From positions 375,501-439,500 of the forward strand of contig OY759273.1 of assembly GCA_963662155.1 (NCBI GenBank): a stretch of DNA of 64,000 nucleotides, in the 5' to 3' direction. Shown here in pieces: positions 1-11,800 of the stretch. A program made the translations under genes and the position numbers. The notes below the pieces were generated by a model, which was given only the letters and a program-made list of their open reading frames with translations, searched no databases and was not told the DNA's origin. The first letter of the stretch is position 1, and every line of letters starts with the position of its first letter. The DNA comes from Lamellibrachia columna (lineage: Eukaryota > Annelida > Polychaeta > Sabellida > Siboglinidae).

Positions 1-2346
1 AGTACGGCAGGGATATTAACTAAAAGATTCTCTGATCATCAGCCATACTTCATGATTTTAAGCATTACCCAAAAAACAGTACGTCCTCCTAAATATGTAA
101 AAATAAATATATTAAGCACAGAGGCAATGCAGAATGTTAGACATGAAATTAAATCAGATGACATTTACAACAAGCTTAATAAAATCCCAAATGCTAATTC
201 AAATTTAAATTATGATATAATATCTAAAGAAATTTTACGGTCTAAAAATAAGCACATGCCAGGTAAATTAGTAAAATTTGATAAATATAAGCATAAAAAT
301 TCTACATGGATTACTCAGGGTTTGCTCAAATCAATCCGGTACCGAGATAAACTTTATAAACAATTAAAATTAACTAACCCAAATTCACCGAACTATGAAA
401 CAATTAGCATTAACCTTAAAACATATAATGGAATATTAAAGACAGACATTCATGCAGCAAAACAAATATATTTTGAATCATGTTTTAATATGTTCAAAAA
501 CGATATAAGAAATACTTGGAAAACTATAAATGATTTTCTCTCTAAGACAAAAACACAAAACAAATTTCCAACATTCTTTAAAGAAAATGATGATAAAATA
601 TCAGATAAAAAAGATATTGCTAATAAATTTAATATTTTTTTCACAAACATAGCTCAGACTATTGCAAATGATATTAAATATGATGGCAATAAAAATTATA
701 GTTATTATTTAAATAAACACATAAATACGGTACTTAAATTTCAGAATATTGATGAGGAAACTGTAAAGAAAACTATACAAAGTCTTCCTACAAAAAATAG
801 TTGTGGATTTGATGGTATTTCTTCAAAATTAATAAAAATAATTGAACCTGCTATAATTAAATAATTAACCATATTAATAAACCAAGTGTTAAACACAGGA
901 ATTTTTCCTGATGAACTCAAAATTGCCAAAGTAATTCCTATATTTAAGAAAGATGATCCTACATTATTTAAAAATTACAGGCCCATTTCTCTACTTCCAA
1001 CGATTGCTAAAGTAATAGAGAAAATAATTTTTTCTCAGTTATCATCATATTTCAATGATACTAAACTGCTTTTTGATAATCAGTACGGTTTTAGACTTAA
1101 CCACTCAACTGAATATGCTGCACTAGAACTAGTAGATAGAATTGTAATGCAAATGGATAAAAATGACGTTCCAATTAACATATTTCTCGATCTCTCTAAA
1201 GCTTTTGACACAATTGACCACACAATTTTATTAAACAAATTGAGATATTATGGCATTGATGATGCAGGTCTACTTCTGTTAAAAAATTATTTAAGTAATC
1301 GGAAACAGTATATTGAAATTGAAGAAATAAAGTCTGAAATTCTTCCAATAACAGTTGGTGTCCCACAAGGTTCAATCCTTGGGCCATTGCTATTTATCAT
1401 ATATATAAATGACTTCTCACAAGCTAGTAGCATATTTAAATTTATAATGTATGCAGATGACACAACATTATTTAGTACTTTAACATCTTTTAGGGATAAT
1501 ACACAAGATAACACAATTGAATCTGTAATAAATGCTGAACTTTCCAAAGTTGTTGAATGGTTAAAAATAAATAAACTATCACTAAATAAAGCTAAATCTA
1601 AATATATGATTTTTCATGTCCCCAGTAAAGGTATACATTCCCTTACACTTAACATAGATAATACAAATATTGAAAAAGTGGATGAATTTAATTTCTTAGG
1701 GTTAATCCTGGATTCAAATTTAAATTGGAAAAAACATACAGAAAAAATAGCTAATAAATGTTCAAAAATGATTGGCATATTAAATAGGCTAAAATATGTT
1801 TTGCCTCTAGAAATAAAAAAATTGTTATATAACTCATTAATATTATCACATATAAACTATTGTATTATGGCATGGGGATACAAAGGAAACAGATTAATTA
1901 AAATTCAGAAAAGAGCTGTTCGTATAATAACTTTAAGCGGATATAATTCACATACTGAGCCACTTTTTAAGCAACTTAATTTGTTAAAGATAGAAGATCA
2001 ATTAAAGTTACAAGAATTAAAATTTTACTTTAAATACATCCATAGACACTTACCTGTCTATTTATTAAACTGGCAGATTACTCCAAATGTTAATATACAC
2101 CTTCATGACACTCGGAAGTCTAAAAATATACATACTGCCAGAACTAACCATGAATTTGCAAAAAAATGTCTTAAATATAATTTGCCATTCATTATAAACC
2201 ACACTTCTGATATAGTGAAAGAAAAGATATATACTCATAGCCTGCGAGGCTTTACAATTTATGCAAAAAACTTTCTTCTGGAAACATATAAAGACACATG
2301 TACACTTCCAAACTGTTATTCTTGTCACCAAAATCAGCAATGCTAA
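1..2346 (+). pseudogene. LINE A ORF2 (endonuclease C-terminus + reverse transcriptase), one in-frame stop
   Basis: Visible reverse transcriptase landmarks in order are NYRPISLLP, FLDLSKAFDTIDH, VGVPQGSILGPLLF and the catalytic YADD in FIMYADDTTLF. A C-terminal region with a Cys-rich end (LPNCYSCHQNQQC) follows. The frame is the same from base 1 to 2346 and is broken only by a TAA at 862-864, between the endonuclease-RT linker and the RT fingers. There is no frameshift, so this is a young copy. The start is outside the window. The single stop suggests it is non-autonomous unless the stop is a sequencing error. Confidence 0.85.
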
Positions 2347-2673
2347 TTGTTCATTAATGGATGGAAACTCTTACACACATTTGACCATATTAACATGTAT
2401 AAAAAAAAACACTTACTGCCAGATAAAATCCACATGCTTGTATAATTGAGATAGACATGTAATTAAAAAGGCCAACAAAATAAAAACATTATTAGTCATA
2501 ACTGGGGTGGCTCCTATGATAGCGACAGTATGTCTTAATGGGAGCCACTGATCCCTACTTGTTTTAACATTAAAGATGTATGCACACCAGTATTATTATA
2601 TATGTGCATATATTTTATTTGTGTTGATGCATATCTCTATTGTTTCATTATTTGTTATTTTTTTGGGGTCAAA

Positions 2674-2699
2674 AATAAACTTCTTGTTCTTGTTCTTAT
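2674..2699 (+). promoter_or_regulatory. Poly(A) signal and 3' tail of LINE A
   Basis: AATAAA at 2674-2679 is followed directly by CTTCTTGTTCTTGTTCTT. A short simple-repeat 3' tail is typical of this LINE supergroup and fixes the element's 3' end. Confidence 0.55.
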
Positions 2700-2805
2700 C
2701 ATACTATAAAAAGACATCCACTTTTAAAAACTGAACAGTTACACATATGACAAGAATTTGTTATTCTATATCACTCACATATATACTTATATGTTTGTGT
2801 TCCAG

Positions 2806-2841
2806 CAGTCGAGGGACGCCGGTCGGCAGTGTGAGCAACAT
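2806..2841 (+). CDS. NCX: NCX exon (36 nt), cytosolic loop upstream of CBD1
   Basis: The acceptor TTTGTGTTCCAG and donor GTAAGT both match consensus. Phase is 2 to 2, and the frame reads [11 protein letters not shown] with the last codon split. A second AG three bases downstream (CAGCAG) makes a tandem NAGNAG acceptor, giving 36 or 33 nt. I assign it to NCX because it is on the same strand and its phase joins exactly to the exon at 7708. It has no recognisable domain. Confidence 0.55.
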
Positions 2842-5800
2842 GTAAGTGTTTCTCTCCTTCAGTCTGTTGTGGCACATCAGTATTTGAAGGCTGCTTTTGT
2901 TCTTGGAGTTGGTTAGTTAACTTAGGTGCAATGATATTCATCTTTTGAAAGGGTATGCTTGGAGTTCTCTGACTCTAGTTTGTTCTTGGAGTTGGTTAGT
3001 TAACTTAGGTGCAATGATATTCATCTTTTGAAATGGTATGCTTGGAGTTCTCTGACTCTAGTTTGCATATTTTGTTCTTGGAGTTGGTTAGTTAACTTAG
3101 GTGCAATGATATTCATCTTTTGAAAGGGTATGCTTGGAGTTCTCTGACTCTAGTTTGTTCTTTTGTTCTTGGAGTTGGTTAGTTAACTTAGGTGCAATGA
3201 TATTCATCTTTTGAAAGGGTATGCTTGGAGTTCTCTGACTCTAGTTTGTTCTTTTGTTCTTGGAGTTGGTTAGTTAACTTAGGTGCAATGGTATTCATCT
3301 TTTGAAAGGGTATGCTTGGAGTTCTCTGACTCTAGTTTGTTCTTTTGTTCTTGGAGTTGGTTAGTTAACTTAGGTGCAATGATATTCATCTTTTGAAATG
3401 GTATGCTTGGAGTTCTCTGACTCTAGTTTGCATATTTTGTTCTTGGAGTTGGTTAGTTAACTTAGGTGCAATGATATTCATCTTTTGAAAGGGTATGCTT
3501 GGAGTTCTCTGACTCTAGTTTGTTCTTTTGTTCTTGGAGTTGGTTAGTTAACTTAGGTGCAATGATATTCATCTTTTGAAAGGGTATGCTTGGAGTTCTC
3601 TGACTCTAGTTTGCATATTTTCATAACTTAAATAGATTGTAAAGCACATTATAAACTGCATTTCAAACAGTCAAGATGGGCATGGTGCTTTGAGACAAAA
3701 ACACATTAAATAGTAAGTCAATCAACCAATTTTTCATTATTTTACATATATATTATAGTATTTGATATAAATATTACATTATTTACAGAACTATTAAATT
3801 ACAGAAATAGTACACCATTTTACAGAAATAGTAATATTTTGCATAACCATTACACTATTGAACATAAATAGTACACATTATTTTACATAAGCACTAGGTT
3901 ATTTATCATGTAATATTGTATTATGAACTTCTCTACTTTGGCACAGATGATTTCTCTTTTAAGTCAACAGTCATGCTGTGTTTGATTGAAGGCAGAAGGC
4001 TAGAGCTACCAGTTTCCAAAATGGTTAATGAATATTTGGTCACAAATACATAGGAATTACAAATTTGGCTGGTAGAGTATTATTATTACTAAAATGAATA
4101 TAGTGTCTTATGTCTGGGACCAGCCAGTTCATAGGAACACCCAGTCATTTAACAACATCCATGCAGTCATGGGAACCATTACTAGGTATAGTTAAAAGTG
4201 TAAATTAAAATAAACAAATAGAAATAGACTACTATACAAATAACAAAATATATAATAAATAACTAAAATGCATGTTCATAAAAATGTCCTCATTCAAAGT
4301 TGAAAATAAGCAAGTGTGTCTATATGTCTTATATGTTCTGACAAGGAGTTCCAAAGTATTGGTGCGGACACTGTAGAGTAGATTCTGCTGTTTATCATGT
4401 GATAGTTTGGTTAATTATGAGGAAGGAAATGTTGATTTAATATGTTCATGAATATGTTCAACAAAGAAGGCAGAATGTTTTACTGAGCCAGTTGTGTGAT
4501 TCATCCAGTAATATGAAATACCTGCATCGTTGGCCTGAAAGGTATTAAACACCTGCAGACAACAACAGGAGCACAGTTCCAAGTAATGAACACTCCATGC
4601 TTCAGTGGGTAATGAAGTTACCTAATGTTTGCAGGTTGCTAAGTTACACCAATAGGTTATGGTGAGTCTCTTAGGGCCCCATAAATCATTAAGAAATATG
4701 TGAATTAGCAACTGAGAGTGCCGAGACAACAGGCCTCGCCTGAGTGATTCGAATGAAACCGTGTGAGATCTCTCATTAACTTCATTGAACGACAAATCTT
4801 TCTCCTCCATTTTAATTGAAATTCTGAGAAGCTGTAAAGGAGCGTGAATATGTAAAAACAAAATATTTTTTATTTCTCAGAAGGGCAGGTTACACATGCA
4901 TAGATGAATAATCGATGTACTCTGGATAAGCCAACAGCTTCATAGGTCACTTGCCGTCTGGAGTTTTTGCTTTGGAAGGCAATCTTGTTAAATCTCGTTA
5001 AAAATATGAAAACCAAGTCATGGGCAGTTCCACGATGTCGGACATACATTTCAGACATTTTATCCATGCACTGCATGCTAGGATAGAAAGTACCACAACT
5101 TTTTTCTGCCATATGCTATAGGAACCATCCTATAGTCATTCTAGACATACATTTGAAAAACATGCATGGTGTCGGACGTACTCACACGAACCTGAATTTT
5201 CCACCTGAGTAAGGTGATGTCCAAATCTCTGTGATGTGTGAGGGCATATTGAAAATGTTATGTTATATGCTGATAGGGCAGGACTTCATCTCTTGACTAC
5301 ATCTAATAAAATTTTGTGTCTGTTGTACACTGAAGAAATAGAGAATAGTTTGTCTGCTGTCGGATGTTCATTTTTTGGTGTCGGACGTGTGCGTGTGAAA
5401 TACAACATAACAAGTAGATCAAATACAACATAACAAGTAGATCAAATACAACATAACAAGTAGATCAAATACAACATAACAAGTAGATAAAATGATGCTT
5501 ATATTTTCTAAATAAGGTAGACAAAACACACTTTTGAGCTTAGATTGAATCTTCTATATAAATGTTGACACTTAAAATCCAAAAAATTGATGCTGTCTAC
5601 TGTCCAGACAATGACAGACAAGACCTTAGATAAAATGCACCAGAACAAACTGCCAGGACGGCCAACAACAGTTGGTGCATCAATCAACATTCACCTTGAT
5701 TTCTCCACTTGTCATGTTAAAAAAAATCTGTGACCTCACCGTGGAAATCTACCCCTTCAAACTTCACAACAACCCTGTCACCTATATTGACTTCGATTTC

Positions 5801-8800
5801 CTGATGCACTTCTGTCATGCATCCACAATTTCTATGTAGTAATGGTATCAATTAATGGTATCAATTAATGGTATCATTACTATCATCCAAAGCATCGTCA
5901 CTAATTGTTATTCTGTTAAGTCCCGTGAATCAGATGTATCAGCAACCAGCATGCACTTATTCTACCAATTCCATCTACAATGCCCTTGTCATGTGATGGT
6001 GGTCATGTGATGTTGCTGAACAATTCCAGCTCAGTGTCATGGCATTTTTTTCTTCCCACAGGTGGAGGTTTGAGACTAGGAATCTATGTTTAAGAACTCC
6101 ATCTGAGAATGCCAAAATCATGGTCTTGATATAAATTTGGATACTTAGCCTTCAAATGCATGAAGAGTGTATCCACAAATTCATTAAGCTTGGTGTGCTG
6201 TAATTCACCCGAGACAATGGCATAGCTCTCGGCCTCAGTGATTCCACTATTTGTCCATGCATAGGCAGTATAGAGTGTGGCTTGGGTGTAATTTGACAAT
6301 CCACACATGGCAAAAGAAAGATAGCCACTCCCCACCAGATTACAGGAAATAATGTTGGAGAGCAAAGGCCAGTGATATTATAATGTCTTAGATTATAATG
6401 TCTTAGATTATAATGTCTTAGATTATAATGTCTTAGATTGCTGTTTCAAACCCATTTACACACTGTATTAGGTTATCATTGTCTTCTTCAATGGTCTTTT
6501 ATTGTGCCCCAATTGAATTTGGGTTTAGTCAGTGTAATTAGTTCCAAATGTTTATGCTAATCCAATTATATGGATTAAGAATGGCTGACATTGATAATGT
6601 TTATTAACATCACACAGAAATTACATAAACATTTATATTTTGTTAAAAGGTTGAATCCAATCAGCATGGTGTATGGTGTCGGACATATGGGGTGTTGGAT
6701 GTATGGTGTCAGACGTACATTTTTGACATACGTCCAACACCACAACTTATTGCATATTCAGTAAAAAAAAAAATATTTGTTTGTTCAAACAAATAAAATT
6801 AACATTATATCTCGGTTAGTAAAATCTTGCAACCATCCAACATCAGTGGATGTTAAAAAAATTAATTTTTGTGGTTTCGGACGTACATGGGTAACATACT
6901 CATTACTGATTTAATTAAAAGTTGGTTTAAAATATACCTAAAATATTTATATCATCATTATCATGTAAATTAACTAAGTATATGTTTGGAAATAAACTCC
7001 ATAAAAAGTAATAAGCCTACTTTTAAATTAAAGTAGATATAGTGAAAAAAATGTAATGGAATTTTTCATAAAATATATTGTCATGTCATTAGTTGCATTA
7101 TAAATGATTACATGAGATCTGTTGAAAATGGGTTAATGTGATATCTGAAACTTTGGATTATTACCTTCCAAATGATACCACACTTGCCCCATTTGAACCA
7201 GTTTATAAAACTGACATGATGGTTTACCTGAATGTGGAACTGCCCTCATACAAGCCAGACTGCAATGAGGAGCCAGACCACAACGAGGAGCCAGACCACA
7301 ACGAGGAGCCAGACCACAACGAGGAGCCATACCGCAAGAGGAGCCAGACCGCAATGAGGAGCCAGACCACAATGAGGAGCCAGACCACAATGAGGAGCCA
7401 GACCACAACAAGGAGCCATACCGCAATGAGGAGCCAGACCACAACGAGGAGCCAGACCGCAACGAGGAGCCAGACCACAATGAGGAGCCAGACCACAATG
7501 AGGAGCCAGAACGAAACAGAACAGACATTGTTCTCATGTCTATTTAGATTATAAATTTATTTATCTGTTTATTGCATTGCATTTATGTAAATGATTAATT
7601 AGTTGCTAAGTTTGACATGGCAATTACCTCTCAAGAAGTCAAGAATCTCTTCAGTCCATTCAACGGATTGTATTGTTGAGTCACTGAACACAAAGATTTG
7701 TTGACAGGATGTCCACCATGCGAGGGTCACAGAGTCTCATCAGACAGGACTCTGAGGAACATTTCATCCACTCGAGGTAACACATTGATTATTGTCTCTG
7801 CATTCATCTGCTTGTTAGCTGTTTCTAATCACCTGGTTGTGGTTTCTCTAAACCTTACAGGACTGATGGCGTCCTCCTGCATGTGTTCACCTAACATATT
7901 AACTTATGGATGCTTCAACAGTCTACAGTTGTCAGAAGTTTATGAGGTTTTAAAATCAATTCAGTGAATGATCAACAACTCGCAGAAAACATTGCTGGCT
8001 AGACACTGACTGGTGTTCTCTGACACATAGTGTCATAACACACTGACGTGTCATGTCATGAAACACTGATATGTCACATCATAAGACACTGACATGTAAC
8101 ATAACACACTGTGACATGTCCATCATGACACGCTCTGACATGTCACTCCAGAACACACTGACATGTCACTTCATACTTTATAGCACACTGTAACATGACA
8201 CAGTCTGACATGTCATGTGGTCACATTGACACTAGGATGTCGATCGTCGCAGCCTAACTGTATGAAAACTACCCAGTTCTTGTCCATAATTATCATGATT
8301 TTCTCCACATTTTCCATCAAATGAGCTTCATTTTATGAAGAAAGTTTATTTTTCATGAATCCCAAAATATATATAGCTGTACTACTTAATTTGCTTTTGC
8401 TAACGCTATGTTACCGATTGTGCTTGTTGCTAGGGATGTGCTACTTATTGTGCTTGTAGCTAAGGATGTGCTACTTATTATGCTTGTTGCTACGGATGTG
8501 CTACATATTGTGCTTGTTGGTACGGCTGTGCTACATATTGTGCTTGTTGCTACGGCTGTGCTACGTATTGTGCTTGTTGCTACAGTTGTGCTACTTATTG
8601 TGCTTGTTGCTACAGCTGTGCAATATATTGTACGTGTTGCTTGGGCTGTACTACTTATTGTGCTTGTTGCTAGGGCTGTGCTACTTATTGTGCTTGTTGC
8701 TAGGGCTGTGCTAATTATTGTGCTTGTTGCTAGGGCTGTGCTACTTATTGTACTCGTTGTTAGGGCTGTGCTACTTATTGTGCTTGTTGTTAGGGTTGTG

Positions 8801-11800
8801 CTACAAATTTTACTTGATGCTAGGGCTGTGCTACTTATTTTGCTTGTTGCTAGGTCTATCTTACTTATTGTGCTTGTTGCTAGGGCTGCGCTATGCATTG
8901 TGCTTGTTAGGTCTGTTGGCATGACATTTTAGCATTTATTAACATAACAGTTATTGTAAGCTTGATAAGTTAGTTACCTGGTACTTGATAAGTTAGTTAC
9001 CTGGTACTTGATAAGTTAGTTACCTGGTACTTGATAAGTTAGTTACCTGGTACTTGTTGATGTGATTTTTTGTGTGCAGATGGTTCAGTGGTAATTATGC
9101 AACAAGTTTGTTTATCCCTGGATTACCTGCACTGTCCTTGATGGCACCTGCTTATTGACCGTATATATCATGATTGATATACACAAATAATGTCAACTTA
9201 TTTTCTTTGTGCTGATTGACGTGTTATTTTGAATAGAGGCTCTAGTGGTGATGTGGCAACTAAGTTTACGAGTAATTTTAAGCACACAATTTTAAATATT
9301 ATAGTAAGTGCTTGCGTAACTGGTTATTTTACTGAATTGTTAAAAAAAATTGCAATTCATTATTGGAGTCGTTATTTAAGAATAAGGAAACAGTAAGATT
9401 TTGTTGTCAATAAATGGTGAACATATGATACAGGTGCATGGATAGAGGCAGTAGAAGTTCTACCTGGCAAACAGTTTTTCACAGATCGATGTCTGGGGCT
9501 AAATGGCATGCATCGGTTTAATGTGTGTCATAATGGATGTTTTGAGAAGGCACCTTAGTTGCTGATCAGTTAATCAACTTGTTGATTGTCAGGTTGTTAT
9601 CTGTCATTTGTGTATAAGCTATGTGCCATGTATAAGCTATGTGCCATGTATAAGCTATGTGCCATGTATAAGCTATGTGCCATGTATAAGCTATGTGCCA
9701 TGTATAAGCTATGTGCCATGTATAAGCTATGTGCCATGTATGCAACTCCTCGGATTATTTCTTTGTGTTTATGCCCATTGTTTAACAACAACAGCTGACA
9801 TACACACACATGCCCGCATGCACGCGCGCGCATGCACACACACACACACACACCTCATTAATGATATTGTATATTTGTACACAATTGTTGGTGTTTTATT
9901 TTATGCAGGCTAATTGATGTGTACTTTTATTTGAGCAGGAATGCTAACATGATATAGACTTGTTATGATTAAAACATTTCTCCCATGGTGCCATTTCACT
10001 TGGTGTATGTCTAGGGCCTTTCCTGTTAGGACAACCTCCACAACATTTCTCCCATGGTGCCATTTCACTTGGTGTATGTCTAGGGCCTTTCCTGTTAGGA
10101 CAACCTCCACAACATTTCTCCCATGGTGCCATTTCACTTGGTGTATGTCTAGGGCCTTTCCCGTTAGGACAACCTCCACAACATTTCTCCCATGGTGCCA
10201 TTTCACTTGGTGTATGTCTAGGGCCTTTCCCGTTAGGACAACCTCCACAACATTTCTCCCATGGTGCCATTTCACTTGGTGTATGTCTAGGGCCTTTCCC
10301 GTTAGGACAACCTCAACATTTTATCACTAATGTTACCAGTAATTTGTTATATCATCCTTGATTTACAACAATTCGCCCCATATTGTGAGCAAATCGGGCA
10401 CACAGTTGCATTTGCAAGTTTCTAAGACATGATTTTTTTGCTGCTAGAAAGCTACATTTGTATCTTGTTTTTCATGAACTAGCTTTTGATAATTTATTTA
10501 ATTACCTTTAAGATATTTCATCTTGCTAGACTTGTTTCAGAAGTTTTATTACGAAAGATCATTTTAGTTTCACTAGGGTTGTCTTTAAAGGAACTGATCT
10601 AATGGGCCCAGTGTTTCACTAGGATTGTCTTTAAAGGAAGTGGTCTAACAGGCCCAGTGTTTCACTAGGATTGTCTTTAAAGGAAGTGATCTAACAGGCC
10701 CAGTGTTTCACTAGGATTGTCTTTAAAGGAAGTGATCTAACAGGCCCAGTGTTTCACTAGGATTGTCTTTAAAGGAAGTGATCTAACAGGCCCAGTGTTT
10801 CACTAGGATTGTCTTTAAAGGAACTGATATAACGGGCCCAGTGTTTCACTAGGATTGTCTTTAAAGGAACTGATATAACGGGCCCAGTGTTTCACTAGGA
10901 TTGTCTTTAAAGGAAGTGATCTAACAGGCCCAGTGTTTCATTAGGATTGTCTTTAAAGGAAGTGATCTAACAGGCCCAGTATTTCACTACGATTGTCTTT
11001 AAAGGAACTGATCTAACGGGCCCAGTGTTTCATTAGGATTGTCTTTAAAGGAAGTGATCTAACAGGCCCAGTGTTTCATTAGGATTGTCTTTAAAGGAAG
11101 TGATCTAACAGGCCCAGTGTTTCACTAGGATTGTCTTTAAAGGAAATGATCTAACGGGCCCAGTGTTTCATTAGGATTGTCTTTAAAGGAACTGATCTAA
11201 CGGGCCCAGTGTTTCACTAGGATTGTCTTTAAAGGAAGTGTTCTAACGGGCCCAGTGTTTCATTAGGATTGTCTTTAAAGGAACTGATCTAATGGGCTAA
11301 GTGTTTCACTAGGATTGTCTTTAAAGGAAGTGATCTAACTGGCCCAGTGTTTCATTAGGATTGTCTTTAAAGGAACTGATCTAACGGGCCCAGTGTTTCA
11401 CTAGGATTGTCTTTAAAGGAACTGATCTAACGGCCCAGTGTTTCACTAGGATTGTCTTTAAAGGAACTGATCTAACTGGCCCAGTGTTTCACTAGGATTG
11501 TCTTTAAAGGAAGTGGTCTAACAGGCCCAGTGTTTCACTAGGATTGTCTTTAAAGGAAGTGATCTAACAAGCCCAGTGTTTCATTAGGATTGTCTTTAAA
11601 GGAAGTGATCTAACAGGCCCAGTGTTTCACTAGGATTGTCTTTAAAGGAACTGATATAACGGGCCCAGTGTTTCACTAGGATTGTCTTTAAAGGAACTGA
11701 TATAACGGGCCCAGTGTTTCACTAGGATTGTCTTTAAAGGAAGTGATCTAACAGGCCCAGTGTTTCATTAGGATTGTCTTTAAAGGAAGTGATCTAACAG

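Larger units (their letters stand above)
1..2699 (+). mobile_element. Non-LTR retrotransposon (LINE A), jockey/CR1 supergroup, 5' cut by window edge
   Basis: The open frame runs from base 1 through the end of an APE endonuclease (SDHQP motif near 31-45), a linker and a full reverse transcriptase to a stop at 2344-2346. An AT-rich 3' UTR of about 350 bp follows, then an AATAAA and a short TTCTTG-repeat tail ending near 2699. The RT motifs place it in the jockey/CR1/L2 supergroup; I cannot assign the clade. It is unrelated at sequence level to the CR1 copies elsewhere in the window, having a different tail and RT sequence. It lies about 100 bp upstream of the first NCX exon, so it is probably an intronic insertion in the sense orientation. 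Confidence 0.88.
5004..7130. mobile_element. Probable DNA-transposon remnant marked by GTGTCGGACGTAC motifs
   Basis: The 12-mer GTGTCGGACGTA or close variants recur near 5036, 5170, 5357, 5380, 6677, 6708 and 6875. One inverted copy at 6724-6742 forms a hairpin with its neighbour. Between them are short minus-strand coding-like stretches (5718-5830, 6090-6365). Repeated subterminal motifs suggest transposase-binding sites. Ends and target-site duplications are not resolved. The two halves could be separate elements. Confidence 0.35.

Noticed and set aside
5611..5716. Plus-strand stretch with [18 protein letters not shown] resembling a ligand-gated channel N-terminal motif
   Set aside because: Too short and weak; no adjacent exon with supporting homology, and the surrounding region looks transposon-like.
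7138..7554. Coding repeat (EEPDHN)n as a secreted or acidic protein
   Set aside because: Frame shifts in mid-array, the opposite strand is equally open, and no exon signals bound it.
9425..9470. A third copy of the 9080/9237 microexon-like segment
   Set aside because: It lacks a GT at the donor position and belongs to the dispersed element copy A.
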